A stretch of DNA of 64,000 nucleotides from Dyadobacter sp. CECT 9275 (GTDB taxonomy: Bacteria > Bacteroidota > Bacteroidia > Cytophagales > Spirosomataceae): positions 1-64,000 of the forward strand of contig NZ_CAJRAF010000001.1 in assembly GCF_907164905.1 (NCBI RefSeq). The letters are read 5' to 3'. Of this stretch, positions 53,348 through 63,713 are shown piece after piece. Within the stretch, counting starts at the first letter, position 1; each line of letters begins with the position of its first letter. A model generated the notes under the pieces. The model saw nothing but the letters and a program-made list of their open reading frames with translations, was not told the DNA's origin and did no database searches. The position numbers and the translations under genes are program-made.

Positions 53348-54348
53348 AAAGGCATTATCATCCCAGCCCTTTTACGAGACAGGTCCCGTTCAAAAATCCT
53401 CCTTTTTTGTGCAATCCAAAGCGCGCCGCACAGGCAGCATAGCGTCAGCAGCCAGGTTATAGTAGATTCTGTGTCTTAATACGTTGGTCGAAGAATAATG
53501 TAACAGGGTCATTTCAAGTCGTACTTTCGCTTTATTCGAATCGTAAACCTATATTAGCAGCTACATATCCAATCTACTACTTTACGAAATATTCGCGTGA
53601 TCAAGTTAATCCTCCAAACCCCGAAGCAAACACTCAACAAGGCTTTCCTGAAACAGCGGCCACTTCGAAAGGAGATTGACCTCTTTAAGGAGAACTGGAT
53701 CAAGTTGTTGGGGAAGGTGGATGAAATAGAACGTGAGGAGAACCAGAAGAACAACATCCGTGATTTTTGGGGCGACGAGCATGACCCAGCGTTTGAGGAC
53801 GCTCATTGAAAGGAACCTTTAGGGCCGTGAAGTCATCATTAGTTTTGACAGCTCATCGGGCAGGTTCTTTCAAAAAGCCTGCAGGATGTCCCAATATACC
53901 CGCATCATTTCAGAATGAAAACTCTGCCCTCGCCTGAGGCCTGTTGAAGTTTTCCTGATTTTCCAAGCCTGCCAGAGTCACCCAAAATGGTCTACTTCAT
54001 TGGAAGTTTTCGATCCCCGTAATGAACAAATGGAGCATTGGACGTCAGGAGTGTGCACTGCCTGGCTGGAAGAGAAACAAGACTGATGGATCGCTTGCTA
54101 TTCTGTCCTGCAGGTGGTGAAATAAAAATACAGATCACCGTTCGTCTTTGTGAGTGCTTGTCGGTACCGAAAGGACAGTGATGTCGAGGTGCATGTCTAA
54201 ATATTTTTTAAAATTTTTATAAAAAATAGGATTAAAATACCTCATTTCAGCCATTAGTATATAGAGGGGTGTTCTTTCGCGACGATGGCGGGGAAGATGC
54301 TTTACAGGATCAAGTATTTGATTGACGTTGTCTAATTAACGGTGGCTA
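53348..54348. other. Degenerate region before the PUL
   Basis: About 1 kb containing only the short restriction-gene remnant at 53597-53809. The remainder holds no open frame with recognisable similarity and no structured RNA that I can identify. The last ~60 bp should hold the promoter of the ECF sigma gene. Overall it reads as eroded mobile DNA. Confidence 0.5.
53597..53809 (+). pseudogene. 5' remnant of an Eco57I/TaqI-like restriction-modification gene
   Basis: A 70-codon frame from a GTG: residues about 10-55 (KQTLNKAFLKQRPLRKEID, LFKENWIKLLGKVDEIE) match the N-terminal helical segment of large single-chain restriction-modification proteins with an N-6 methylase core. Those read NKAFLKxxPxRxEIExFKxNL and continue for several hundred residues. 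Here similarity stops after NNIRDF and the frame ends soon after. The methylase and nuclease parts are gone. Confidence 0.6.
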
Positions 54349-54360
54349 GTGGCTTCACAA

Positions 54361-54930
54361 ATGTTGGATATTGAACTTTGGAATGAATTTCGCGGCGGGT
54401 GCCAGGAAGCTTTTCAGCGGCTCTATCAGCTTTATGCGCGTGACCTGCTGAATTATGGATACAAGGTAACCGGTAATACTCAGCTCATCGAGGATAGTAT
54501 TCATGACCTCTTCATAGAATTGTGGCAGCAGCGTAATAACCTGGGTGAAACCGATTCAATTAAATTCTATCTGTTTCGTTCGCTGCGTAATAGAATAAAC
54601 CACAGTCAGCGCAAAGACCTTTTTTACAATACCACCGACCTTAACAACGCCTGGGGGAGCCCCGATGATTTTTTGATCGAAAGCCATCTGATCGAAGCAG
54701 AAGAGAAGGAAATACTCCTGCAACAGCTTCGCAGCAGTTACGGGCTGCTAAGCCCAAGACAGCAGCAAGCGCTCAATCTGAGGTTTTATATGCATTTCAG
54801 TAATGAGGAGATTGCGCGGATCATGGGTATTAATTACCAGTCTGCCTGCAAGTTTATCTATTCAGGATTGAAATCCCTGCGTGAGGCAGTAAGAATATTA
54901 AGCATCCTGCTCGTGTTCGGGGAAATCTGA
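54361..54930 (+). CDS. ECF-type RNA polymerase sigma factor of the PUL
   Basis: 189 residues from the ATG at 54361; a GTG 12 bp upstream is in frame. Region 2 (FQRLYQLYARDLLNYGYKVTGN, DSIHDLFIELWQQRNNL) and region 4 (LLSPRQQQALNLRFYMHFSNEEIARIMGINYQSACKFI) of sigma-70 family proteins are clear. Together with the FecR gene 168 bp downstream it forms the cell-surface signalling pair that switches on SusC/SusD genes when the substrate arrives. Confidence 0.95.
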   Translation: MLDIELWNEFRGGCQEAFQRLYQLYARDLLNYGYKVTGNTQLIEDSIHDLFIELWQQRNNLGETDSIKFYLFRSLRNRINHSQRKDLFYNTTDLNNAWGSPDDFLIESHLIEAEEKEILLQQLRSSYGLLSPRQQQALNLRFYMHFSNEEIARIMGINYQSACKFIYSGLKSLREAVRILSILLVFGEI

Positions 54931-55098
54931 TCTGGCAGCCGTTTTTTTATTTGATCAGGGAAAAATCACTTTACAGGTACCGGATGATTTTAACTTTTGC
55001 CATACTGTACGGCGTCAGCATCCAGCTGACAATATGATAGGAAAGAGCAACTGCAGGATTCAAGCCCCGGCGGTTTGTCAGATAAAATTTTAAGAGCT

Positions 55099-56172
55099 AT
55101 GAACTATTATCAATTTAGGGCGGAAGATTTTGCCGCGGACGACTACTTTAAACAGTGGGTATGTTCGCCTGATGCGGAGTCGGAGGCATTCTGGCAGGAG
55201 TTTTTGAAAGACTATCCTGAAAAGTACTACCAGCTGAATGAAGGGAAAATACTGGTGCAGGCACTTCATCATATCAACAAGATAAAAGCGGATGAACCAC
55301 AGGTAGCCCGGGTATGGTCCCGGATAGAGGATACCGTTGCTTTGAAGAATAAAAGCGGGTTTAGAGGCTGGGTAAAAAGGTATTATGTATGGCAGGTAGC
55401 CGCCTCGGTGTTGTTAGTCCTGGGCGCGGCTGGGTTATGGCATACAAGGCAGGCCAATACTCAGCAGATTGCCGGTACAAAGCCTGCATCCGGACAGTGG
55501 GAGGAAGCTGCCAATGATACCGACCAGCCCATGGGGGTACTCCTTGCGGACGGCAGCAAAGTGCTGCTTGAGAAAAATAGCCGCCTGAGGTATACAAGAG
55601 AATTTGATGGCGGCCAGCGGGAAGTATATCTACACGGCGCGGCGTTTTTTGAAGTACGTAAAAATCCTGAAAAACCTTTTTTGGTATATGCCAATGGATT
55701 GATTACAAAGGTTCTGGGTACCAGTTTCCGTGTTCAGGCACATGATGGTGATCCCAATGTTACCGTGGCTGTCAGTACAGGAAGGGTGTCGGTATATTCG
55801 GGAAATACTGCAAGGGCGCAGGATCCGGAAGTGCACGGGATTATATTGACACCTAACCAGAAAGCTATTTTTCAGCGTGACATCAGAACACTCAGCAAAA
55901 CGCTGGTAGAAAAACCTACTATACTTGTTGAAAAGAACCATTTGCCTTCCTTTAGTTTTGAAGATGTACCGGCTGCAGATGTTTTCCAGACCTTGGAAAA
56001 AGTATATGGTATTGATGTGGTTTTTGACGAGGAGCTTATGAAAAATTGTACACTTACGGTCAACCTGAGTAAAGAAGATCTGTTCCAGAAGCTGGAGGTG
56101 ATCTGTAAAGTGCTGGAAGTGAGTTATAAGCTGATCGACGCACAGGTAATTATTTACAGTAAGGGCTGTTGA
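55099..56172 (+). CDS. FecR family anti-sigma factor
   Basis: 357 residues from the ATG at 55099; a TTG 24 bp earlier is less likely. A cytoplasmic N-terminal sigma-binding part (about 1-95) is followed by one membrane helix (WQVAASVLLVLGAAGLW). The periplasmic FecR domain has VLLADGSKVLLEKNSRLRY and FLVYANGLITKVLGTSFRV, and the C-terminal DUF4974 domain has LPSFSFEDVPAADVFQTLEKVYGIDVVF. It should hold the ECF sigma factor until the STN domain of the SusC protein signals through the periplasm. Confidence 0.95.
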   Translation: MNYYQFRAEDFAADDYFKQWVCSPDAESEAFWQEFLKDYPEKYYQLNEGKILVQALHHINKIKADEPQVARVWSRIEDTVALKNKSGFRGWVKRYYVWQVAASVLLVLGAAGLWHTRQANTQQIAGTKPASGQWEEAANDTDQPMGVLLADGSKVLLEKNSRLRYTREFDGGQREVYLHGAAFFEVRKNPEKPFLVYANGLITKVLGTSFRVQAHDGDPNVTVAVSTGRVSVYSGNTARAQDPEVHGIILTPNQKAIFQRDIRTLSKTLVEKPTILVEKNHLPSFSFEDVPAADVFQTLEKVYGIDVVFDEELMKNCTLTVNLSKEDLFQKLEVICKVLEVSYKLIDAQVIIYSKGC

Positions 56173-56453
56173 TATCCGTCTATTATTTGTTCCTGCAAGA
56201 GTACCAAATGGCCATTATCTGAGTACATATCAGATAAGTGCTAAATCCGTTTATCCTGAATATCTGCACATTCTAAACCCAGGCGGCCTATGTAAAACCC
56301 AGAAATTTACTTCACAAAAAAAAGCACCAGTAGTGTTGAGACCACCCTGGCGCTTGGTTTCCTCCAGTCATGTACCGTTCAATGCACAGCGTCAGTTTCC
56401 TGACGTGATAGGAGGTGTTTTTGCTCAAAAATTCACAAAAACATTTGAATCTA
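56173..56453. other. Leader region of the SusC/SusD operon
   Basis: 281 bp between fecR and susC with no gene. It should contain the promoter read by the ECF sigma factor. No consensus could be recognised without comparing related loci. Confidence 0.4.
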
Positions 56454-59400
56454 ATGAAAAGACAGCTAATTATAAACCCATTTTTATTTCACCTCATGAA
56501 AATCTCACTTCTCCAGGCCTTTTTGGCAGTGATTTTTACAGGTGCTTCGCTTGCCCGTAATGTCTCTGCCCAGGAGTTACTGAACAGAAAGGTTAGTTTG
56601 AGGGTTGAAACTCAGGAGATTCGTAAAGTGCTGAATAAAATAGAAAAGCAGGCCGACATCCGGTTTGCTTATCGTCCGCGTGTATTGCCCTCCGATCATA
56701 AAATTTCGCTGACTGCCACCAACGTTTCGTTATCCGAAATACTTGAAATGATAACAAAGCCGCTCAGGCTCAAGTATGAAGTAGTTGGGCAGCAGATCAT
56801 ACTGAGTCCTGAGCCAAGCTCTGCTCTCCCTACCGGTACTCCTGGGCGCAGAACGGTGGAAGGAATCTCCAGCGAACAGACCGTTTCGGGGAAAGTCTCA
56901 GATGAAAAAGGAGAGGGATTACCTGGGGTAAGTATTGTTGTAAAAGGTACGCAGCAGGGAACGATTACCGATGCTCAGGGACAATATTCACTGAGTTTTC
57001 AGGAAAAGAATCCGGTACTGATTTTTTCATTTGTTGGTTATGTCCCGCAGGAAGTTTCGGTTGGTAACCTGGCGAACATTGACATTATCCTGAAAACAGA
57101 TACTAAGGCACTGGAAGAAGTAGTGGTGGTAGGATATGGAACGCAATCCAGGAGAAATGTGACGGGCTCGGTTTCAAAAGTGGATATGAAACAAACCCAA
57201 AACCTGCCCAACACCAATGTTACGCAGTCGCTCCGCGGACGGGTGGCTGGTGTACAGTTTACAGATAACGGGCGCCCCGGGCAGAACGGCACGATCCTGA
57301 TCCGCGGCCCGCGTTCGTTGAACGGAGGAAATAATCCGCTGATCGTGGTGGACGGGATATTTTTTAACGGTAGCCTGGCAGATCTTAATCCAAATGATAT
57401 TGAGTCAATGGAGGTTCTGAAAGATGCCAGTTCAGCAGCGATATATGGCTCCCGTGCAGCAAACGGAGTGATCCTGATCACCTCTAAAAAAGGGACTACC
57501 GAAAAACCGACAATCCGTATCAACGCTTTTTCGGGTTTATCAGACTGGAGTTACAAACCCAAATTATTGTCGCCGGAGCGTTACCTGCAAAAAACGCTGG
57601 ACAACCGTCAGCAAAGTGGCCTGACAGCCGACCCTTCCAAGATCCGGGATTATCTGACCACTTCGGAACTTGTTAATTATGATGCGGGAATTACCACAGA
57701 CCCGTACGATGCGATCAGCCAGCAGGGCCGGATCAATTCTTACGACCTGAGCTTATCGGGTAAAACGAATTCCACCAATTATTTTTTATCGGCTTCCATA
57801 GCAGATGAGAAGGGGTTGATTTATAACGATAACATGAGGCGCCTGGCGGTAAGAGCCAATGTGGAGAACAAGGTTACCAAGTGGCTGTCCATTGGTTTAA
57901 ATTCAACTTACATCAAAAGAGATCTTTCAGGAAAAGAGGCGGACCTGGGCGCGGCTTATGCGGCCACACCCTACGGGACCTGGTATTATCCGGATGGCGA
58001 ACCTACCTGGTACGTGATTGCCGAGGACCAGATTCCTTACAATGCCATGCGGGATGCCATTTTTACAACCAACGAAGAAGTGTACAATAATTTGTTTGCG
58101 AATTTTTATGCACTTATTGATTTACCAATGCTTAAAGGTTTAAGCTACCGGTTCAACTATTCTCCTAATTACCGCTGGCAGCACAATTACAATTTTGTAA
58201 GGCAGGACAAACACGAACCTGCTATTAACAATACCAGTGCAAGTAAATTTAACCGGGAAGATTTTGACTGGGTAATGGAGAACATAGTTACCTATTCCCG
58301 TCAGTTCGGGGCCAATCACGCGCTTGATATTACCTTGCTTTATGGCAGAAACCATTCGGGGTTTGAGTCCACTACAGCCAGCTCCTCCAGGCTTTCTTCG
58401 GATGCGCTGAGCTGGAATAACCTGGGATTAGGGGAAATCCTCACGAATAGTTCCACTGCCCAGGCCGCTGATGGTGTATCTTCCATGTTTAGGCTCAACT
58501 ACCGGTTTATGGATAAATACCTGTTTACGGGTACCGTTCGCAGGGATGGAAGCTCGGTTTTTGCCGCCAACAACAAATACGCTACTTTTCCCTCGGTTGC
58601 ACTTGCCTGGATTGCTTCGGAAGAAAAATTCCTGAAAAATGTTTCTTTTCTCGATAATCTGAAACTTCGGTTGTCTTATGGAGCCGTGGGTAACCAGGCT
58701 ATCAATCCATACCAATCACTTAGTTTGTCTGCCACCAACCGGTATGTTTATGGCGACGGCGGGCTATCTTCTCTTGGGGTATATCCGGCGAATATGGCAA
58801 ACTCAAACCTGAAATGGGAAACTACCTACACAGGAAATGCGGCTATTGATTTTGATCTTTTTAAGGGACGATTGGGGGGTACATTTGAGTTTTACAATAT
58901 GAACACCCGGAACTTGCTGGTACAACGGTCACTGCCGGATATGACAGGTTATAATTTCGTACTGACCAACCTGGGAGCAACCAACAATAAGGGGGTGGAG
59001 ATAACGCTTAATTCCGTCAATCTCAGGAAGGGGAAATTTGAGTGGAGCAGTAACATTGTATTTTCAAGAAACAAAAACAAAATCGTCCATCTGTATCATT
59101 CGGATACCAACGGCGATGGCAGGGAAGACGATGATTTAGGAAACCGGTGGTTTATCGGACAGTCACAGAACGTAGCTTTTGATTATGTCTTTGATGGTAT
59201 CTATCAGGAAGGAGATGAACTGCCGACCGGCTACAAACCGGGATTTGTGCGCCTGAAAGACCTGAACGGAGATAAAAAGATAGACGCCAGCGACCGCCGC
59301 GTGATCGGACAAACGCTGCAGCCGAAGTATCGCTGGGGCGTAACGAATACCTTCCGCTACGGAGATCTTTCAATGTCGGTTTTTGTGAACGCAATGCAGG

Positions 59401-59789
59401 GATGGATTTCCAACCTCAGTACGGTTGATTACAGCGTAACAGGTGGAAATTACCCGCACAGGCCGCTGAACATGATTGATGCAGGATGGTGGAATGTAGA
59501 GAACAAATCCAACACGAGGCCTTCCATGGTCTACACCAATCCCTATGGCCATGGGTATTACTACAGCCGTAATTTCATCCGCATCCAGGACGTTTCGCTT
59601 ACGTATGATATGCCTAAGAACCTCATTAACAAGGCAAAATTGACCAATCTGAGACTCACCCTTAGCGCTAAAAACCTGTACAATTTTACCAAATGGATTG
59701 GTCCGGATCCAGAAAGCGGGTATACCGACAGGGGAAGCTTTTATCCTACAGCAAGGTCGGTTACGATGGGAATCAATTTAGGTTTTTAA
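56454..59789 (+). CDS. SusC/RagA family TonB-linked outer-membrane protein with STN domain
   Basis: 1111 residues from the ATG at 56454. Signal peptide (to about residue 41, NVSAQE), an STN secretin/TonB N-terminal domain at about 45-120 (IRKVLNKIEKQADIRFAYR, TNVSLSEILEMI) and a carboxypeptidase-like domain (VSGKVSDEKGEGLPGVSIVV). Then come the SusC signature EEVVVVGYGTQSRRNVTGSV, the plug (GRVAGVQFTDNGRPGQNGTILIRG, DASSAAIYGSRAANGVILI) and the barrel, ending MGINLGF. With SusD it imports a sugar polymer fragment. The STN domain marks it as the signalling receptor for the sigma/FecR pair upstream. Confidence 0.96.
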   Translation: MKRQLIINPFLFHLMKISLLQAFLAVIFTGASLARNVSAQELLNRKVSLRVETQEIRKVLNKIEKQADIRFAYRPRVLPSDHKISLTATNVSLSEILEMITKPLRLKYEVVGQQIILSPEPSSALPTGTPGRRTVEGISSEQTVSGKVSDEKGEGLPGVSIVVKGTQQGTITDAQGQYSLSFQEKNPVLIFSFVGYVPQEVSVGNLANIDIILKTDTKALEEVVVVGYGTQSRRNVTGSVSKVDMKQTQNLPNTNVTQSLRGRVAGVQFTDNGRPGQNGTILIRGPRSLNGGNNPLIVVDGIFFNGSLADLNPNDIESMEVLKDASSAAIYGSRAANGVILITSKKGTTEKPTIRINAFSGLSDWSYKPKLLSPERYLQKTLDNRQQSGLTADPSKIRDYLTTSELVNYDAGITTDPYDAISQQGRINSYDLSLSGKTNSTNYFLSASIADEKGLIYNDNMRRLAVRANVENKVTKWLSIGLNSTYIKRDLSGKEADLGAAYAATPYGTWYYPDGEPTWYVIAEDQIPYNAMRDAIFTTNEEVYNNLFANFYALIDLPMLKGLSYRFNYSPNYRWQHNYNFVRQDKHEPAINNTSASKFNREDFDWVMENIVTYSRQFGANHALDITLLYGRNHSGFESTTASSSRLSSDALSWNNLGLGEILTNSSTAQAADGVSSMFRLNYRFMDKYLFTGTVRRDGSSVFAANNKYATFPSVALAWIASEEKFLKNVSFLDNLKLRLSYGAVGNQAINPYQSLSLSATNRYVYGDGGLSSLGVYPANMANSNLKWETTYTGNAAIDFDLFKGRLGGTFEFYNMNTRNLLVQRSLPDMTGYNFVLTNLGATNNKGVEITLNSVNLRKGKFEWSSNIVFSRNKNKIVHLYHSDTNGDGREDDDLGNRWFIGQSQNVAFDYVFDGIYQEGDELPTGYKPGFVRLKDLNGDKKIDASDRRVIGQTLQPKYRWGVTNTFRYGDLSMSVFVNAMQGWISNLSTVDYSVTGGNYPHRPLNMIDAGWWNVENKSNTRPSMVYTNPYGHGYYYSRNFIRIQDVSLTYDMPKNLINKAKLTNLRLTLSAKNLYNFTKWIGPDPESGYTDRGSFYPTARSVTMGINLGF

Positions 59790-59819
59790 TGAATTCAAAA
59801 ATATAGCCTCTTAGTTATT

Positions 59820-61475
59820 ATGAAAATAGTTAGATATATCGTTGGCAGCTATCTGTATCTGATGCTGTTTGCAGGCTTAGCAGTATGGGCACTGACCGGC
59901 TGTGAAGACAAGTTCCTGGATGAAAAACCACTTGCATCGCTGAGCTCTGATGTGGTTTTAAAATCAAAGGCCGGATTTAAAAATTACATTACCGCCCTGC
60001 ATCACGCGGCAAGGGAAGAGCAGACCCTGGAAGATAACCACGATTATTACTTCACCATGCAAAGCGGTACCGACATCGCTACCACCGGACAGGAGGATGC
60101 ACGTCCGTTCAGGAGTTATGTGACTTACCTCAACCCCAATGCCAATACGGTGGTAAAATACTGGAGATGGGCCTATCAGCTGATGCTGGTCAGAGCAAAT
60201 ACCGTCATTGTTTATGCCAATAAACCGGAACTGAAAGGTATATGGAGCAATGAAGCCGAAAAAAATGCGATCATTGCGGAGGCCCGTTTTTTTCGGGCTT
60301 ATGCACACAATACGCTCGCGAACCTGTATGGCGGCGTGCCCATTGTGGATACCATTTATACCGGCCCGAAAACAGACTTTGTAAGAAATACACGCAAGGA
60401 GGTATACGAATTTGCCAGAAAAGATCTTGAATTCGCTTCGCAGTATTTACCTGCCACCGTGGAGAAAAGCAAAGAGGGGCGTATCGTAAAAGCCGCGGCA
60501 GATCACCTGCTCACTGAAGTTTATATCAGCCTTGGCGAGTACGACAAAGCCGTAGAAAGTGCCTCCAAAGTGATTGATTCGGGGCTTTACAATCTGATGA
60601 CAACGCGTTTTGGGAGTGAAAAGGATTTGCCGGGCGACGTATTTTCTGACCTTTTCAAACTCGGAAATCAAAACAGAAGTTCTGGCAACAGGGAATCCAT
60701 CTATGTGTGGCAGTTTGAAGATCTTACACAGGGAGGATCGGGTAGCTCGGGAGGCAACAGCATACTGCGCGGCTGGGGGCCCTGGTATATCAACCTGCGG
60801 GATCCTGACGGGAAAGCCGGGATGATCATCGTGGATAGCCTGGGCCGCGGCGTAGGTTTGACAAGGCCGACCACCTATTTTCTGTATAATCTCTGGCAGA
60901 ACAACTGGACGAACGATATCCGGAACTCAAGCTATAACATCCGCAGGACAATGTATTACACCAATCCGGCGTCCAAATATTTTGGGAAACCGGTTGAGCC
61001 AAAAACAACCAGAATTGATACGATGCAGAACGCATATCCAACGCTGAGAAAGATTGAAGGTAAAACGCCTAAGTCAGGAAACAACACTACTGGCCGGACT
61101 TTTGCGGATTTCATGGTTTATCGGCTGGCAGATACCTACCTGCTGCGAGCCGAAGCCCACACCCGGAAGGGCGACCTGCTAAAAGCTGCGGCTGACATTA
61201 ATGTGGTCCGTGCCAGGGCCAACGCGAAACCTGTCACGCCTGGTGAAGTCAATATAGATTATATCCTTGATGAACGTGCACGCGAACTGATAGTCGAGGA
61301 GCCGCGCCGCCGTACGCTCATACGGATGGGTAAACTTGTGGAGAGAACCAGGAAATATAATATGCGTGAAGATACCCGCAGCAGTATCCAGGATTTCCAT
61401 GAATTGTACCCTATTCCCCAAACGGCAATTGACGCTAATTTCAGTGCCAAACTTGAACAAAATCCTGGTTATTGA
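59820..61475 (+). CDS. SusD/RagB family nutrient-binding lipoprotein
   Basis: 551 residues: lipoprotein signal with lipobox LTGCED, then the N-terminal SusD region (FLDEKPLASLSSDVVLKSKAGFKNYI) and TPR-like helical pairs (EARFFRAYAHNTLANLYGGVPIVD, a family hallmark). The C-terminal RagB part reads ADTYLLRAEAHTRKGDLLKAAADINVVRARA, VDYILDERARELI-type. It binds glycan at the cell surface and closes over the SusC channel. It starts 30 bp after susC. Confidence 0.96.
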   Translation: MKIVRYIVGSYLYLMLFAGLAVWALTGCEDKFLDEKPLASLSSDVVLKSKAGFKNYITALHHAAREEQTLEDNHDYYFTMQSGTDIATTGQEDARPFRSYVTYLNPNANTVVKYWRWAYQLMLVRANTVIVYANKPELKGIWSNEAEKNAIIAEARFFRAYAHNTLANLYGGVPIVDTIYTGPKTDFVRNTRKEVYEFARKDLEFASQYLPATVEKSKEGRIVKAAADHLLTEVYISLGEYDKAVESASKVIDSGLYNLMTTRFGSEKDLPGDVFSDLFKLGNQNRSSGNRESIYVWQFEDLTQGGSGSSGGNSILRGWGPWYINLRDPDGKAGMIIVDSLGRGVGLTRPTTYFLYNLWQNNWTNDIRNSSYNIRRTMYYTNPASKYFGKPVEPKTTRIDTMQNAYPTLRKIEGKTPKSGNNTTGRTFADFMVYRLADTYLLRAEAHTRKGDLLKAAADINVVRARANAKPVTPGEVNIDYILDERARELIVEEPRRRTLIRMGKLVERTRKYNMREDTRSSIQDFHELYPIPQTAIDANFSAKLEQNPGY

Positions 61476-61498
61476 TTTTTTACCCAAACTATTTTCGC

Positions 61499-62695
61499 AT
61501 GAAATTTTTAAAATCCATCCAAGTACTTCAGGCTTCTTTAGTGATTGCAGCGGCAGCTTTCCTGAATCCTTCACAGGCGCAGGTTGACCTTAACAAAGCG
61601 GATTCCCGCCGCGCCGCCGCAGGTATCATTCTTGAGCAACCCGTTAATGATCCCAGAATACAAAACAGGCAGCACGAGATGGTATCGTCCATTGCGGCCT
61701 CTGCAGATGGTAAACAACTATTTCTGGTATGGTATACCGGCGGAAAAGGGGAGGGGCCTGGCAATTATGTAACGCTTGCTGTAAGTGTGGATCAGGGCAA
61801 AACCTGGAAAAACGATCAGCTTGTTATTTTCCCAAAAGAACCCACAACAAGATTTTTCGATCCCGTCCTCTGGCGTGATAAAAATGGGACGGTATGGCTG
61901 TTTTATGCCGTTTCCATGGATAACAAGCATTGGGACCTAAAAGAAGGGGTGAATGCAATACCCATTTCCTGGAGCGGTTCCAAAGTGGTTTATGAACAGC
62001 CAAAGCTAATTTCATATGGGGTCATGATGAATAAGCCGGTGTACATTCCTCAAAAGAACTTTGCACTTTTCCCGGTTTCGGTATGGCAGTTGGGTACTGA
62101 TCATTCAAAAGAGCCGGGATACATCCAGGACGGAACCTTTATTCATAGCTTCGATTTTAAAAAGAAAAATGCCAGAATTAATACCTTGTCTGCCCATGGA
62201 TCGGTGCCAGTTCTGCCCGATAGTATGCGTACATTTGACGAACATCAGGTGGTGCAGACAGGAAATGACGGCAATCTGCTGTGCCTGGTCAGGACAAAAA
62301 AAAGGATCTATTTTTCAAAAAGTGCTGACTACGGTAAAAGCTGGTCTAAGCTTGAGCTTTTCAAAGCAACTGGTCCAACTACCTCGAGCCGGTTTTACAT
62401 CGGGAAACTTCGGTCGGGAAATCTGCTGCTGATACTTAATAATAGTACCTCCAGAAACAATATGACCGCCTTTATATCAAAGGACGGTGGCAAAACCTGG
62501 CCTGAAAAGCTACTGCTCGACAGCCGTGATAAGGTCTCCTATCCTGATGCTGACCAAACCGAAGATGGTGTGATTCATGTAACTTTTGACAGGGACAGGT
62601 CTGGTGCGAAGGATATTTTGTATTGCAATTTCACCGAACAGGATGTGGCGGCAGGTAATACCAGCGGAGTTTTTATTACACGGGTAAATCCATAA
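61499..62695 (+). CDS. Sialidase-like BNR-repeat protein, secreted
   Basis: 398 residues from the ATG at 61499, with a signal peptide ending PSQAQV. A six-bladed propeller-type layout is marked by Asp boxes SVDQGKTW, SADYGKSW and SKDGGKTW. RFFDPVLWRDKNGTVWLFYA and FDEHQVV belong to the BNR_2 sialidase-related group. It may cut a terminal sugar acid (sialic, Kdn or another keto-deoxy acid) or be a related glycosidase or lyase. Its stop overlaps the start of the kinase gene (TAATG), indicating one operon. Confidence 0.88.
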   Translation: MKFLKSIQVLQASLVIAAAAFLNPSQAQVDLNKADSRRAAAGIILEQPVNDPRIQNRQHEMVSSIAASADGKQLFLVWYTGGKGEGPGNYVTLAVSVDQGKTWKNDQLVIFPKEPTTRFFDPVLWRDKNGTVWLFYAVSMDNKHWDLKEGVNAIPISWSGSKVVYEQPKLISYGVMMNKPVYIPQKNFALFPVSVWQLGTDHSKEPGYIQDGTFIHSFDFKKKNARINTLSAHGSVPVLPDSMRTFDEHQVVQTGNDGNLLCLVRTKKRIYFSKSADYGKSWSKLELFKATGPTTSSRFYIGKLRSGNLLLILNNSTSRNNMTAFISKDGGKTWPEKLLLDSRDKVSYPDADQTEDGVIHVTFDRDRSGAKDILYCNFTEQDVAAGNTSGVFITRVNP

Positions 62696-63696
62696 TGATG
62701 AGCAACTACCTGTTATGCTGTGATTGGGGAACAACCTCTTTCAGGCTGCGACTCACCGACATGACCAACCGGGAGATTATCGGGGAAATCACAGCCGGGC
62801 AGGGCATTGCAGCTACATCCTTGGAATGGAGCCTGGTTTCGGCCGGAGGATCTGTAACGCGTGAAAATTTTTACAGAAAAGAGTTATCGCGCCAGATCAC
62901 AAATTTGTCGGTCAACCTCGCTTTGGATCTGGACGGTATCCCCATTGCCATGTCGGGAATGGGGTCCTCTTCTCTCGGGATGGTGGAACTACCCTATGCT
63001 TTTTTGCCATTTTCCCTGGCCGGCCAACAGGCAGTTGTCAGTATTGTGGAAGCAGCAGACTGGTTTCTGCACGATATTTTCCTTATTTCGGGGATTACAA
63101 ATGGGCTTGACGTCATGAGGGGAGAAGAAACGCAGCTGCTTGGTGTGTGGGAGTTGATGGAAACAGTAAGGCAGGCCGCCGGAGAAACAATTTTTATATT
63201 CCCTGGTACCCATTCCAAGCACATTTATGTACAAGCTGGCCAGGTTACCGGTTTTAAAACGTACATGACGGGGGAGATATTCTCACTTATGGTCAGCACG
63301 AGTATTCTCAGGGAGTCCGTTGAATTCCCGTCTGCTCATGCAGCTGATATGAAGGCTTTCGCAGAAGGAGTGAAATATGCAGGTGCTGAAAACCTGCTGC
63401 ACACTTTGTTTTCGGTGAGGGGCAACCAGCTTTTTGAAAGGAGAAACAAACGTGAAAATTTCTACTATCTGAGCGGATTGATCATTGGTGCGGAATTGAA
63501 GGAGCTGGTATCCGAGATTCGCCAGATTGTATTATGTTGTGACGAAAAACTTTACGAATTTTATAAATCGGCACTGAAAGAATTGAGCATCCCGGCCGTG
63601 CTGGCGGATCCATCCATGATGGATAGGGCCGTTGTCGCCGGGCAGATCAAAATTTTCCAGAACCAGATTTGCGGGATACTACCTGATCAAGTTTGA
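62695..63696 (+). CDS. dgoK: 2-dehydro-3-deoxygalactonokinase
   Basis: 333-residue ASKHA-type sugar kinase of the DgoK family, phosphorylating 2-keto-3-deoxygalactonate before aldol cleavage. The phosphate-1 loop CCDWGTTSFRLRL is at residues 8-20, PIAMSGMGSSSLGM is the family's second conserved segment, MRGEETQLLGV follows, and IFPGTHSKHIYV is another DgoK hallmark. An aldolase gene (DgoA) would be expected nearby and may lie beyond the right edge. It starts with the last base of the preceding stop codon. Confidence 0.93.
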   Translation: MMSNYLLCCDWGTTSFRLRLTDMTNREIIGEITAGQGIAATSLEWSLVSAGGSVTRENFYRKELSRQITNLSVNLALDLDGIPIAMSGMGSSSLGMVELPYAFLPFSLAGQQAVVSIVEAADWFLHDIFLISGITNGLDVMRGEETQLLGVWELMETVRQAAGETIFIFPGTHSKHIYVQAGQVTGFKTYMTGEIFSLMVSTSILRESVEFPSAHAADMKAFAEGVKYAGAENLLHTLFSVRGNQLFERRNKRENFYYLSGLIIGAELKELVSEIRQIVLCCDEKLYEFYKSALKELSIPAVLADPSMMDRAVVAGQIKIFQNQICGILPDQV

Positions 63697-63713
63697 AAAT
63701 CCACCTGTTATTT

